This document shows positions 35,962 to 48,793 of a stretch of DNA of 64,000 nt, piece by piece. The notes beneath the pieces are model-generated. The model worked only from the letters and a program-made list of their open reading frames with translations, made no database searches and was not told where the DNA came from. The DNA is taken from NCBI GenBank assembly GCA_030435675.1, contig CM059622.1, positions 5,890,001-5,954,000 on the forward strand, in the 5' to 3' direction. Position numbers and translations under genes: made by a program. Every line of letters begins with the position of its first letter. The stretch's first letter is position 1. Source of the stretch: Steinernema hermaphroditum. Taxonomy: Eukaryota; Nematoda; Chromadorea; Rhabditida; Steinernematidae.

Positions 35962-38900
35962 ATGACCGAGAGGAAAGGCGCCGATCAGCGGCGCTCCCCT
36001 ACATGCCACTGGGACACCTTCTTCTGGCTCCTGGCCCTCCTGGCCACGGCCAGGGTGGCAGCATCGCCTTTGAACTCCGAGCACCGGCCGGATGTCGTGG
36101 TGAGTGGTTTGCAAATTTTGAAAAGACGAACAAAGGGTCCCTAGAGGGGGTCCGTGGCCAAGGGAGTCGAGGCCAAAGCGGTCGCACTGACCTCTGTAAA
36201 CAAACAATTTGCATATCCGCCGAAATGTCACATTTCTCATCAATAAGCGCCGTAGTACGGGGTACGGTATTCGTCTTGTAAACAAATCGACTGGGTTTTC
36301 ATCACGGAATGTGCACCTAAATTAACACATGCGTTTAGATTGAGAACGTGTGAGAAGAGACGAACGGATGAGAACGTTCCCGTATTACATGTTCATCAAA
36401 TCCAAAATTTAGTTTTTTATTGGAAAAATCAATACGTAGTGCAAAAAAAGACCTGAGCAAGAAAAATCTGATCTGTCCTTTATACCGAACTCTTCTGTAT
36501 TCAATATTCCATTGAAGTTTTTAGTGTTTCTCCTGGAGATTTCGGGCACCAAAGCGTCTTTGCAAAACTTTAGAGGTAAACATTTCATACTTCTACTAGA
36601 ATCACAATTTTTAAAGGGCACTAAAAAACTGATAGTGACGTGATTAATTCATATTCATACGTTATACCAAGATAGATACTCTGCTTAGTTCACTGTTTTC
36701 CGTCGGTTTTGGGAACACTCACTCTACAGTCAACTTGTAGTTCCAGGGGATTTCCCATCAATTCAATTCCAATCTTCCAAATGGAAGCACCTAAAGGCGT
36801 CCATTTACTTAACCGGAGACTCTCCAACATCCCACTTGTTTATCAATTTCCTCGCCTACTTCTCTCTCCACTTAGTCACCCGGCTAGGCCTACAGCCTAG
36901 TTGACGTCACTTTCGGTGCGAAGGCGTTTCCTAACCGTAAACGGCGCATATGCAAATGTGTCCTCGGGCTCTGCGGCGCGCTGTTGCATAATGGACCACT
37001 CGCGAGGTCTGCTCATAATCCAATTTGGGTGCGGCCTCGGGCTCCCGCCTGGACGACAAAAGAAGCCAAATTGATTCCGGAGGCGAAGAAGACCTTCGAC
37101 CTCGACAACAACGCAAACATCTTTGGGGTTTCCCACGAAAAAGCGCGCGAAAAGTCCCCAAAGGACGAAGCTATTAGAGGCCACTTAAGTGCTAAACTGT
37201 CCGCGGGTCGTAATTGCCCCTTATGTGTACGCGTTTTAGGATTTCTATCCGAAGTCCGACAAGGAGATCGAAAACAACTCACCGACCTACTCGAGGGACG
37301 ACGACGATACCGTATCGCCGAGGTGAGCAAATTTCAATTTCGCTTTCTCACGCTTTTCTCACGAAAACTTTTGCAAAAGATGTCTAAGAAGGCGGATCGA
37401 TTGGACGGATATTTGGGGTCGGAGGTTCCCACAAGGATGGGAATTTATGGCCGAGAGACAAAAAGGAACTTTCTTTGGTGGAGCCAGGCGAGGTTCAAGT
37501 AGGCAAATCCTGATAGGGACCGAAAGTAGACGACTTCTCTGGAACTGTCAGATGAGGCGAGTTAGCCGCCCACTCACGTGTGCTGGATCTAGATGTCAGC
37601 ACTGATTTGCAGTTAAGCTCAAAAGAGGTTGTGTTCGTCTAGGCCACTGGGATCGATGTTCAAAAAGGACATGGAAATCGGATATCTTCACTCCCTATCA
37701 TCTAAAATTGGATGTGATGTAGACATCAGAGAGCATTTCCACTCGAGAGTTCTTGAAGTGTCCATCCATCGTCGACGTCGAATGAGTCCAAAGTCCGTAA
37801 AAGCCTTTTTATGGCCATAATCGTTGTGTGTAGTCCGTCTTCGGAACAACTCTGAACGGCTTTGTATTATGGCGCCAATGAGAAGTCTCTTTCTTCATGG
37901 AAATCATTGCCAAATAGAGGTTTCAATTATATGGTCTTCTCAAAAAATTGGCATACAGTCCAAAGATCTCATTTTTTGGTGTTTCTATAGATGATATCTG
38001 CATGGAGTCATCTGCAGTCAATCCACATAGAGCCCTTTGAACAACCCTGGTCCCGTTCTGCAGACGAATTGCTGATACTTATCACAAAAGCGATCAAATT
38101 TCGCGAATAATTGCCATTCTGCAAACGTCGGTTCTTTGAATCTGAGACGAATCGGAAATGAGTGCTTAAAGGGGCGACGATTAATAAATCCCGCGGGATT
38201 CCACCCGAGTCCACTTCCCTGGCGACTCTTGGGACGAGTCAGAGAGGGCGAGAGACAGGCACTGACATCAGATCGGACGCTTTCAGCCCTCGCACCACGG
38301 AGAGCATTCGCCTCGAACACAACGTCAGTCGCCTTCTGGATGCCCTCATCGCCAGCCATGATCGGAGAATCCGACCCAACTACGGAGGACCACCCACGGA
38401 GGTTAACGTCACCATCCACGTGATCACCATCAGTGCCGTCTCTGAAGTCTCCATGGTAGGGACGGCTGGAGGGAGTATGGTCCTAAAAGAGGGGATCTAG
38501 GACTACACCGTGGACCTCTATCTGAGGCAGTTCTGGAGAGACGAGCGTCTGTCCTTCGAGAGTCTCAGCCAGGAGCACAGCTCCTTGACTATCGGCATCG
38601 ACATGGTGAAGAGCATCTGGACGCCGGACACCTTCTTCCCCAACGAGAAGAGGTCCTTCTTCCACGAGGCCACCTCCCACAACTCCTTTCTGCGCATCGA
38701 CAACCACGGCAACGTCGTCAGATCCATCAGGTAGAGGTCGAATTACAGGATCTTCTGGTCAAAGCTGCTCTTTCCAGACTTACCGTAACCGCAAACTGCC
38801 CAATGAATCTACATACGGTATGCTTCTTTTCCAAACTAGCGCCACTCTAACTTTCTGTTGTCCTTGGCGACGATCTGAATTTCTAAGAAAGACCAAAGAT

Positions 38901-40613
38901 AGAATTCGGCCACAATGGGAACGCTTTGTCATGACAATTTGTCTTTAAGATGCATACACCCAATGATTTCAAAGATCTTGAACACGGCGGGTGTCCTTAT
39001 TCGGCAAGTGACAACGGATTTCCGCTGAGAATGAGAGGAGAGCTGACAAGTAGCGTTGCCTAGATATCCCATCGATCAGGACATTCTTCCTATAGAAATA
39101 AGCAGATTCACCTCCTTGGCTTATTGATATTCTTATGCCCCAAGTTGTCCCACAAGTTCCAAATCTGAGGGTGATATGAGGGTTCTGTGACAGATCCACG
39201 CGAAGACCTTCCACGGATTTTAATCCATTTAGGACACAACTTTTTGGGATCGGACTTCACTTTGACCTTTAACGACTTCACTTTCGCAAAATTGTCCCTA
39301 AAAGGTTCCTTTGGTAAATTCTGAACTAAAGACAAAAGCGTTTTTAAATGCGCCTAGTTCTCGCGATGATAAAGAACTCAAAGCGTCGCATAAAAGTTTT
39401 TGGGGGGACTTTCCGTCTCTTGTGAACTTAGGACACAGCTGATTTTATATGCAAATGCACTTCCAAGGGCAGTTGAACTCCTCTTGTACTTATCGAACAG
39501 TTCTAAGAGTGCACCTGCACCCTTTCCGTGCTGATTTCTCTGTGGAAGCCCATCTCCGCTGCTTCAAGTCATTCGCTTCTTTGCAGTTCCCCCTGGACGT
39601 CCAAGTGTGTGCCTTAGAAATCGAGAGTTACGGCTACAGTACCAACGACATCAGCTACCACTGGCATCACGCGAACGCCGTGACGATGGACGAGAATGTC
39701 CACTTGGCCCACTTCGCCATCGGCGAGCACTACCACATCGAAAGAGTCATATCCCTCAGTACCGGTAAGTGCACCGGTAGATGATGCCTTGGATAGAGGG
39801 TCTTTAGGTAACTACTCCCGTCTCACCACGTACTTCACTTTCCAACGGAATATCGGCTTCTATCTCATCCAGATCTACTTCCCTGCGTCTCTGATCGTCG
39901 TGATCAGCTGGGTCTCCTTCTGGCTCAATCGCGATGCTACTCAGGCGCGCGTGGCGATAGGTGAGGGCAGTGAAGGATGAATGAGTACATATTGAATCTA
40001 GGGGTCACGACTGTGCTGACGATGACGACGCTGATGACGTCGACGAACGCCTCTCTCCCCAAAGTGAGCTACGTGAAGAGTCTCGACATCTTCCTCGGTG
40101 TGTGCTTCTTCATCGGTAGGAGTCATACTGTAGGTGCGCCGACGCCCATCCTTTCAGTGTTCGCCAGCCTCCTGGAGTACGCGGCCATCGGCTACCTGAT
40201 GAAAAGGCGCCGAAAACCGCCGAAGATGGACGAGAGTCCGCCGACGAAGGCGTCCATCACGTGCTACTACGAGATTGACGACCAGGCGGTGCACGTGAAT
40301 GCCGTCCGCAAGGAGAAGAAGTCGAAAAAGGTGCGTAAAGTGTCGGCAGGTCTTCGGGAAGGCCAGAGTCCGGCGACTGTCTTGGATGCTCTCTACTCGA
40401 CGCTTTCAGAACGGCCTCGAACAGGCGATGCCACTGCTGACCTTGTCGCCCCAACACGTCCGACTGACGCCTTCTTCCTCGCAGGCCGAGAGGTACTTCG
40501 TCTTCTGCGTGCGCCCCTCACAGGTCGACCTCTTCTCCCGGGTCGCCTTCCCCCTCTTCTTCGCCCTCTTCCATATCGCCTACTGGACGTTCTACCTGCA
40601 CGAGTGGACGTAG
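35962..40613 (+). CDS. GABA-A-type Cys-loop ligand-gated chloride channel subunit
   Basis: Ten exons (35962-36099, 37240-37322, 38287-38455, 38501-38730, 38778-38817, 39587-39764, 39808-39960, 40002-40115, 40158-40330, 40410-40613) join in frame to 493 aa. After the signal peptide, the ligand domain has [14 protein letters not shown] (loop D), [11 protein letters not shown] (loop A), a canonical 13-residue Cys loop split across a 769-bp intron ([15 protein letters not shown]), [11 protein letters not shown] (loop B) and TGNYSRL (loop C). M1 is [19 protein letters not shown]2 is [20 protein letters not shown], and M4 lies close to the C-terminus. The SFWLN-to-M2 segment resembles insect RDL and nematode UNC-49/GAB-1/LGC-37/38 subunits. 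At the M2 entrance the usual Pro-Ala-Arg reads Gln-Ala-Arg. Expected role: fast GABA inhibition in muscle or neurons. Confidence 0.93.
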
Positions 40614-41221
40614 ACGTTGGGCCCGTTCTTTCGCCGATGTACATATGTGGAAGTTGCATAAAAGACTCAGAAGTGAACTTGTGACCATGGACCATGGAAG
40701 TGGGGACCGTTAGAAGTGTATTTTAAACTATGCGTGTGGCCTGTTGCAATTCGGAAATGATTGAGTTGACAGAATATGGTCTAGGATTATTTTCTGATTA
40801 GCCTCTCTGTTCTATGGCATAAACATAACAATGAGTGCCTTCCATAGTTAAGGTCCAACGTCGAAAAGTAGTCTCCAATAGGTCCATTGCTCTTGAGTGC
40901 ACAGCTTGTTCAGCACAAACAGTCTTCGTGGCGAATTATTTACGTCGATCTCCAGGCAATCCATCACGAGAAGTTGTTTTTATTTCGTTTCTTACGCAAG
41001 CACGTCAACACTCGTCGACACGCGGAACTGGGGACACGACACGTTCTTAACCATTTGGGTGGGGTTCTGCATCCATTCTGAGCTCACTTTTCTCCACTTT
41101 AGGTGGCCTTATTTTATCCATATCTATATGATATAATCACCGAATTAAACACCGGCAGCTAACATAGCCGAAAATAAACTCGTCAAATACGTTTTCTCTA
41201 AGGAATACCGGCATAGAATCA
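40614..41221. other. Convergent intergenic DNA
   Basis: Both neighbouring genes end here (3' to 3'). AT-rich, with no feature beyond presumed 3' UTRs. Confidence 0.6.
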
Positions 41222-44200
41222 TCACGGCGCGTTGACAATTCTCAGCGTGTTCGTGTGTCCAGCGCCTGAAACATTGCTTCCTGTCGCTCATGACACAACT
41301 GATCGCAACTGACCCTGGCGCCAGCCGGTGATGACCACGAGGAAGTCGCCTCTCTGGACGAATCCGCGCTCCTTTCCCACCTGGATAGCGTAGTTTATGC
41401 GGTTATCGACGTCGGTCGGCCAGTCGGGGTTCCGCTCCGCTGAAAGAGGCCACGTTAGGGGTGCTCGTGCAGGGAGACGGGGAAGGCGGTCGTTCGAGGA
41501 AGTGCGGAATACCGATCTTGAAGTGGAGGGGGAAGACGCCGCGGTGGAGATGAAGGAGTCGCGCCGTGGTGGCACTCCTGGAGATGGCGATGATGGGCAC
41601 CGGAGGACGATAGCGGGAGCAGAGGGCGGCCGTGCTGCAAATCACAACCACCACGTCACAACACCGAGCGAAAGGAAGAAGCGAAGAAGCGAAGCGTCTC
41701 CCGGGATTCCGCGTCTTCGAACGAACACGACACGACAAGAAGCTGTACCGGTGGGGGAGTCCGGAGGCGCCGTGAAGGAGGCGCCGTCGTGGAAGACGCA
41801 GGGGAAGACTCCGTGGAAGAGCTGCAGGGAGCGGCACGTGCCCGCGCTCCGCGACACCGCCAGGATCGGACACGGCGGCCGGTAGTGCGACACCATCGAC
41901 GCCGATCTGCATGGACATCATTTGGCTACTCTTCGCAAAGACTCTTTGCAGGAATTTGGACTTCAATTTCTATGGCGTGGTTAGTCTCATGCATAGGTCT
42001 CAGCTAGCTCTAAGGAAACCAACCCATAGGGATGCATAATTTGATCCATTAGATTGGGAGGTATGAACACATGCGAAATCGGACCTCCTTGTCCAGAAGG
42101 AATTCGAAAGACCCGGAAAACAGCTTGAGGACAATTGATTTCGCCACTCAGAAACAATACTAAGTTCCATCAAGAAATCTTCAAAAGCCTCAATACTCAA
42201 GCTGTTTTTATATTTTCTCGTCTTCATGGCCTCCCCTTGTAAATAAATTTAAAAGGTCGACCCCCTTAATATCCCTCAATGTTAGCAAAGCACCCAAGTG
42301 AGCTCAAAGCAAGAAGCAGGCACGTGAGTGTTCGGACTTACCGTCCCGTGGTGGTGATGAGGAGAATGGCGCTCGCCTTGCAGGAGACGGCCGCCGACGT
42401 CGCCGCGATGGCGATGGTGTGGGCCGTGTCCGTCGGTCGCGGAGTGTTCTTCAGAAGCTCCTCGAAGTACTTGGTGTGATAGACGGCGGCTTCGGCCTCT
42501 TTGCAGATCTGTAACGGACATGTGACTCTAATCAGGAGCTGCTGGTCCCTACGTAGTGCATGATTTTGAGAGATTCGACGGGGTAATCTCCTTTGGCAGT
42601 TTCTCCACTGAGCATGACGCAGTCGGCGCCGTCGAGAACGGCGTTGGCGACGTCGCTGCCCTCGGCCCTCGTTGGTCGAGGCTTGTGCACCATCGACTCA
42701 AGCATCTGGGTGGCGCAGATGACGGGCTTTCCGGAGCGGTTGCACTTCGCAATGAGCATCTTCTGCGCCAGGAACACCTTCTCGGCGGGGATCTCGATTC
42801 CAAGATCGCCACGCGCCACCATAACGCCGTCGGATTCGGCGATAATCTCGTCGGAACTGAAACATAGACGTGGTCCTTCCCGGGATGCTTGATGGCTCAC
42901 TTGTCAACTCCTTCTTGGTTCTCGATCTTGGCGATGATCTTGATGTCCTTTCCCTTCTCCCCCAGCACCTTTCGAATCGTGCGGATTCCGTCGGCGTTTC
43001 GGATGAACGAGGCGAAGACGATGTCGACGCCCTGCTCCACTCCGAACTGCAGGTCCTTCAGATCCTTCTCCGAGACCGCCGGGAGGTCGACGACCGCCCC
43101 TGGGAGGTTCACTCCCTTGCGGCTTCCGAGCATGCCTCCGTTCTCGACAATGCAGAGGATGGCGTCGTCGAAGATCTCGTCGACTACCAGCGAGATGAGC
43201 CCGTCGTCGACGTACACCTTCGAGCCCACGGTGACCACCTTCGAGATGTTAGCGTAGTCCACATACAGGCACACGGACGTCCCCGAGTTCTCGAAGTTCT
43301 TGTCGGTCGACAAACGAATGGAATGTCCCTTCACGAGCTCCACTTCGGCCGACGGACCCTGAACGAATTATGTTCATTTTCCTTTCGGGTCTTACGGTCT
43401 CGTTTAGGTCACTATAGAAGATGTCTTATTCGAAGGAACCCGAACTTGTAAAGGGATCACACACATCACTTCGTCGCTACAATCAGAAATCACACCCCTC
43501 CGCATCCGAAGCGCGTTGGAGGAAGATGGTACAAATAAGCTTCAGAGACCTATCTTGGGGTGAAATACTAGAATAAAGTGAAGCGTACTTAGCCCTCAAT
43601 ATTCTGTTGTTTGTGGCGAGCTCAGAAGTAAGACCAGAAAGGAGAGGCCTTCTGTCACAATCTCGTTTTAGTAGTGCACTCAATTTCTGGAGTCCTGTTA
43701 GTCTTCGGTCAACATCGACTCACAGCACCAAACAACCTCGAAAACAGCGCCGTCTGTCCACTCGATAAAACTGATTGGTGCACTTCGGAGTGACTATTTT
43801 TAACATTCTTTGCAAAATTTGGTCCTGAGAGAAATGTATGTTTAAGGTTTTTTCTCTCATGTTTCTCTCTTTTTCTTTTTTTAACTTCTGTTAGTTCTTC
43901 CGCTAGCAGCATTGACACATTATTGACCATTGACACCTGAACTGGAATATCTCTGGCTTTGATGATAGCTTTTTCCCTTTTCAAAACGGGGTCAATAAGT
44001 GATTAACGCAGGAGCAAAGAATATCTTTTAGGAATGCAGAATAAAGAGGGCGGTTAAATTTATGTCTTTTTTGATAGATCCTGCTGATAAAAACATTCCT
44101 TTCATGGAGAGCGACGCCCTTGAAAAAGTCACATAAGTGACATATTTCATGATTTTTACATCAGATCGTTGCAGGACTCACCCCAGCCAAGAGTCCCGTG

Positions 44201-47200
44201 CGGATCTCGGGTCCCTTCGTGTCCAGGGCGATGGCGATGATGCGCGGTTCGTCGAAACTCTGCGCCGCCTCGCGGACGTTCTTCACGGTTTCCGCGTGAT
44301 ACTGAAAGGGTCATGAGCGGAAAGTCCCTGAGAGGGACGCACCTCGTGGGAACCGTGGCTGAAGTTCATGCGGGCGATGTTCATTCCGCTCTGGATCATC
44401 GTCTTCAGTTTCTCCACAGAGCGACATGCGGGTCCGATGGTGCAGATGATTCCCGTCTTGCGGACAAGATGAGGCGGCTCCCGGATGTCCAAGCTGCAGA
44501 GGTGCTCCAGGTGGGTGCTGGCCGAGAGCACGGGGAGGCGTTGTTCTTGCCTAAAGAGTGGAGATTTTGAGGGTTTGTGAGATGGGCAGAGGGACAAAGT
44601 GGGGATTTGAGTTGGGCAGAGATGGCGTTGGAGATACCGAAGTCTTCAGAATCTGTTCGGGACAATTTTTCAGGTACTTGGTATCTTTACGGTTTGGATA
44701 AATGAACCAGCTGGCTCACAAAGTACAACGGCCGTAAGAGTCCATTTTTGGTGGTGGCTGGGACCATTTCACACCGGGAACTCTTCATAAGGATTCTTGG
44801 ATAAATTTAGACCACACATGGCGGGAACCTCACAGATAGCAGATCACCACCGGGAACATAATTTTGCCCCAATTAACCCCACTCGTTTCAGGTTCGAACT
44901 TGAAAATAAAACGCATGAAGTTGAAGAAGGTCACTTCCTTTTTTTGCTCACCAACGGGTCCTTAATCCTTAATTTTGAACACCAACGTGTTTCCGTTTCG
45001 GATTAAAGCCTAGCAATCTCATTATGGACCCATCTCTGCCTCTGAAGCTAAGGGTTCGGATGGAGCCGAGAACCTCAAACCTGTCATAATGCCAAAAGGA
45101 CTGAATCCACGACTGGTGGAAAGGCATTGATCAGCGACGGGTTTGCCAAGACGATCTAAAGTGCGGAAATTGAGGAGCGAGAGGAGCGGCGGCGTCAGAG
45201 GACCACAGAGCATCTCGGATTTGCGATAGACTGAGTGGAAACATTTCGCAAGGGGATCGATAGCTAAGGAGCGAAGGCGTCATATGATGGCGCGTCGGGG
45301 TTCCCCTCAACGAACGGCGCTTCTGACAGTCAACAAGGGAAGAAACGATCGGGAACCCGAGAGCTCTCCGTCGCCGCCGCTGTTTACCGCCAATCGGAGC
45401 GTAAACAATCGAATCAGCCGGGGGCGATGCAACTCCGACGGAAAAGTTGCACCTGAGAGTGGGAAGAAAGCCCCGACAGCTCGGTACATAGACTTTTCTT
45501 TCACGAACGCCGCCCAAATTTAGTCCGAATTCCAAAGGGGATTGAAGCGCCCATCATCAGAGACGTCATACTCTCAAAGACCAAAATCGAAAAGTGGTTC
45601 GGAATATGTAGCGCCAGGAATATTCACGATATCTTACTGCAGCTTCTAGAAGAAAACGATCATATAAGTCAAGAAAAAGGACTTTTAAAACATCTTCAAA
45701 AAGATTCTTGATGTATGAAGAACTTTGTTTTTCGCGGTGAACTTTAAGAGTGCACTTTCAAGGGTTTAGTCGTGTCAAGAAGTGAGTGAATATTATAGTG
45801 AATAGCCTGTATTGACTGACTTTCTGAAGAGTATTTCCGTTTTCGATCAACGAGTTTATGCTAAGGAGCAGACGGCCAAAGTTCCGTTGTCCAAGCGGTA
45901 AAGATAAAAATAAATGAACAGGTATAAAGGTGTGAGATATAAATAGACACCGGAAATTGAAAAGGGAACCTGTTCTTCCAGAGAAGCAATAGCTCCTTTA
46001 GTCTTTCCCTAGAGACTGCACGGAGAGCTGAGAAATGCGTCTTGTGCTTAGTGATTTGAGGTTGCACGCTAAGTTAGTTTTTATTGGACGAGATTCCTTT
46101 TAAATACTTATAACTAGTAAAACACCGATAGATGTCAACATAATGTCGGAATGGCACAAGATGCTAAGAAAAGGTCTCAGCGGGTCTCATCAAAGCAAAT
46201 CGATGCCGGGGAAAGTGAAAGAGCGAATAACACCAATAAAAACAGGGGGAAACATTTCCTCAGACGTATTTGTTTTCGTCTAAATGATATCAATATTTGC
46301 CCCGCGGTGACATCACAAATGAGAACGTCCAAACACAATGCAAACACATTCATATTTTGTACGTTCTGCTGAAATGAAGCTCTCCAAGAAGAGTTTCAAG
46401 ATGAGTTAACCTACATCTGCACGACCTGACTCCATCATCTAGGAGTTGTTTACGAAATAAAACTACAACATTACAGACAAAGATTTGCTTCAAAGTTCAA
46501 AGACAGCTTTCACGATTTTTGGGAGTCCAGTTGGTACTAGAAACTACGAGCCGGACTCGTTGGTCTCGAGACTCGGATTTTGGATATGGGATTTTTTAAT
46601 TTGGACAATTTCGGACGGACTCAATTGCCATCACTGGTCGGGACAGCCGAACTTGTGTTTCCTGAGTCTTGAGATGAACCCAAGTTCGCCGAAAACGGTA
46701 TCCTTTATTCTTTCCACGAATGGACATCAAAGGTTGCAAAGACTGGCCGCTTTACAGTGCAAACCGTTTTGGACAACCTGGGTTAGGTTCCAACTGCTCG
46801 CCTGACCCAAAGCAACAAACCGTGGCGCATCTCCGCATTCGAATTGCACTCGTGACTTTTACTATTCCATTTCGTTTGCGTTCCGACCTACATTTCATAA
46901 GAACTTTCGCTATGTTAAACTGAAAACTAATCCATTTCCACTTGCAAATGCATACCCAATTACAATTTTGCATGAATTTCTCCATTTGCGTCACAGCTGC
47001 AGCGCTAACGGATTGCGAAATATGTCTTTCCCATTAGGTCCAATGGGAAACGAGCAAAAACTACAAACACACAGAAGATTTCAGCAAGAGAAAAGGAAAA
47101 AACAGCCAGCTTCTGAGCTGTGTTTTCCACACAATTTAAATGTTTACTTCTGTTTCCCCAAGAGAAACGGCGCTTTTCGAAAAACGCCCATCAGACGAAC

Positions 47201-47308
47201 CAAGTGGAATGGAAATAGGGCGCTAAAAGGCGCCATTAAACCGTACCTGTCATAAGCGGCTTCTTCGAGTTCGCGTTCGAAGTCTTTGGCGACGTTGTTG
47301 GAGACCAT
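41222..47308 (-). CDS. pyk: Pyruvate kinase with two mutually exclusive exons
   Basis: Last step of glycolysis: phosphoenolpyruvate plus ADP to pyruvate plus ATP, cytosolic tetramer. Exons 47308-47247, 44550-44343, 44301-44182, 43358-42901, 42856-42553, 42508-42342, then one of two alternatives, then 41439-41314 and 41265-41222. This gives 536 or 548 aa. Family marks are [38 protein letters not shown], the B domain ([10 protein letters not shown]), [11 protein letters not shown], the active-site signature [17 protein letters not shown] with [12 protein letters not shown], and the C-terminal effector-loop region [15 protein letters not shown]. The start follows TTTCAG, probably a spliced-leader site. 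The first intron is 2.7 kb; the rest are mostly short. Catalytic Lys and Mg-binding Glu/Asp positions look intact. Worms carry two paralogues, so pyk-1 versus pyk-2 is left open. Confidence 0.95.
41513..41634 (-). CDS. pyk: Pyruvate kinase alternative exon A
   Basis: 122 nt between TTTGCAG and a GTATTC donor, encoding [20 protein letters not shown] then [17 protein letters not shown]. Same phases as exon B. Closer to the family consensus (RYRP.API.AVTR...A...L.RG.FP), so probably the ancestral copy. Confidence 0.85.
41749..41906 (-). CDS. pyk: Pyruvate kinase alternative exon B
   Basis: 158 nt between ATGCAG and a GTACAG donor, encoding [20 protein letters not shown] and on through LFHGVFPC to FTAPPDSPT. 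It enters in phase 2 (CG|A) and leaves in phase 1, as exon A does. Twelve residues longer than exon A, with the extra residues at the end. Including both exons would shift the frame, so only one can be used per mRNA. Confidence 0.8.
44551..47246 (-). other. Long first intron of pyruvate kinase
   Basis: 2.7 kb, mostly AT-rich. A GC-rich block at 45270-45500 could be an internal promoter. No nested gene or RNA gene was recognised. Confidence 0.5.
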
Positions 47309-48595
47309 CGAGACCGTCTTTGGCTTAGGGCTGAAAGCGGAGAGGAAGGAGAGCATGAGTGCGGAGCGGAGGGCGCGTTTCCGTTGGAAACAGTGCCAAC
47401 TTCTAATTGACACGCGAATATTTGATTTCGTCATAATCGGAGCGCAGGCTTCGCCGTCTCCGACGATCGATAGAGCCGGGCCCCGCGCGGATACCTCCAC
47501 CCTCCGTGTGCCCCTTCGAACCAGACTGTTCCCTCGGAGAGGGACAGTCGCGGCGCCAAACTCATAAAAGATGGCCTAAAAGTGCGCCGCCTCGCGGTCC
47601 AGGCGGTGTTGTGGCGACGTCCTCCGCCTCCTTCGGACAAACAAATTGATTCGAAAAGCGGCGGTGCCGAACGGAGAGAAAAGTCGCCGAAGAGCGTCTC
47701 GCCGATGACCACGCGGTCGTTCACGTGAACGGACCGGAGGGAGGGTGATTCAAGGGAGGAGACGGCGCCGCGCCGACGCCGTTGGAGAATAGATTAAATG
47801 AGCGCCGCGGAGATGTTTTTTGGATAAGTCCTCCAGGGGAACACGGATTAGCACGTTGTAAAAGGTGCAACTATTATGCTAGTGGTTATGACTGTGGGAA
47901 AGCGGAGATCTTCGTTTTTAAGAATTGTCGTAAATTTCGTCCTTTAAGTCCAGAAAAGTGTCCACGTGAATGTCATACGAACGAGGCTATCCCTCCGAAG
48001 CCCTAGAATAGAAAGCAAAATAGATGGCGAGATGGGCGCTCCACAGTCCCACTCTCATCGGGACTCGCTCTGACTGACAGATCGGGAAAGTGGAGATGAA
48101 TCACACGAAGTGAACGCGAACGTGCAAAGTCTATGGTCTGTATAGAAAGGATGCATCATCTACATGATTCTACTGGCGTGAGATCAGACGAGTGTTTTAC
48201 AGATTTAACGTGCAGATAGAATCTGAAGTGTATGCCTGCAGAAACGAGAGAATAACATATATTCCTTTTGTTTAGATTTAGTGGACGAAAAAGTCCGTTT
48301 AGTGTCTATCCACCGTAGAAATGGATGTCTATGTCATGAATAAAGGAAGGTCGTGCTCTCCTCTTAACTCCAAACCTCTCTCCTTTTTGGAGTCCTCTCT
48401 CCTCGTGCCCCAGGCACACCTCGCGGGCAAAACCTCCTCCGCGGATCTCGACCGACGAATATCTCACCTAATCCTTCTCAAAGACGATTCCAAATCAACT
48501 CAAACTCAGCTCTAGACTTCAAGACTCAAAAGGGACACAAGGGTTCAACACAAAACTTTTATTCTGCCGAAGCAGACAATCTCCACCAGTTCTCG
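47309..48595. other. Intergenic DNA upstream of pyruvate kinase
   Basis: A GC-rich 300 bp next to the gene, probably promoter or 5' UTR, is followed by featureless sequence. No coding signal that I trust. Confidence 0.5.
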
Positions 48596-48613
48596 TACCG
48601 GGGGGACGGTGCC

Positions 48614-48793
48614 TGGACACTTGCGCCCCAGACATTTGCGCCCCAGACATTTGCGCCCCAGACATTTGCGCCCCAGACATTTGCGCCCCAGACATTTGCG
48701 CCCCGGACATTTGCGCCCCAGACATTTGCGCCCCGGACATTTGCGCCCCAGACATTTGCGCCCAGACATTTGAGCCCCGGACACTTGCGCCCC
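48614..48793. repeat. 15-bp minisatellite, 12 units
   Basis: Units start GACA; most are GACATTTGCGCCCCA. Unit 10 is one base short, unit 11 has TTTGAG, and units 1 and 12 have GACACTT. The open frames through it (M-S-G-A-Q repeats) are a by-product of a 15-bp period. Confidence 0.9.

Noticed and set aside
39449..39586. Coding extension giving a 15-residue Cys loop in the GABA-receptor gene
   Set aside because: A 40-nt exon at 38778-38817 gives the canonical 13-residue loop with correct phases, so this stretch is intron.
41288..41313. Pyruvate kinase ending in GQLRSVVS by read-through
   Set aside because: A donor at 41314 and the exon 41265-41222 give the conserved [11 protein letters not shown] ending.
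48285..48310. GGACGAAAAAGTCC stem resembling ribozyme parts
   Set aside because: Lacks the conserved CUGAUGA core and the other stems of a hammerhead.
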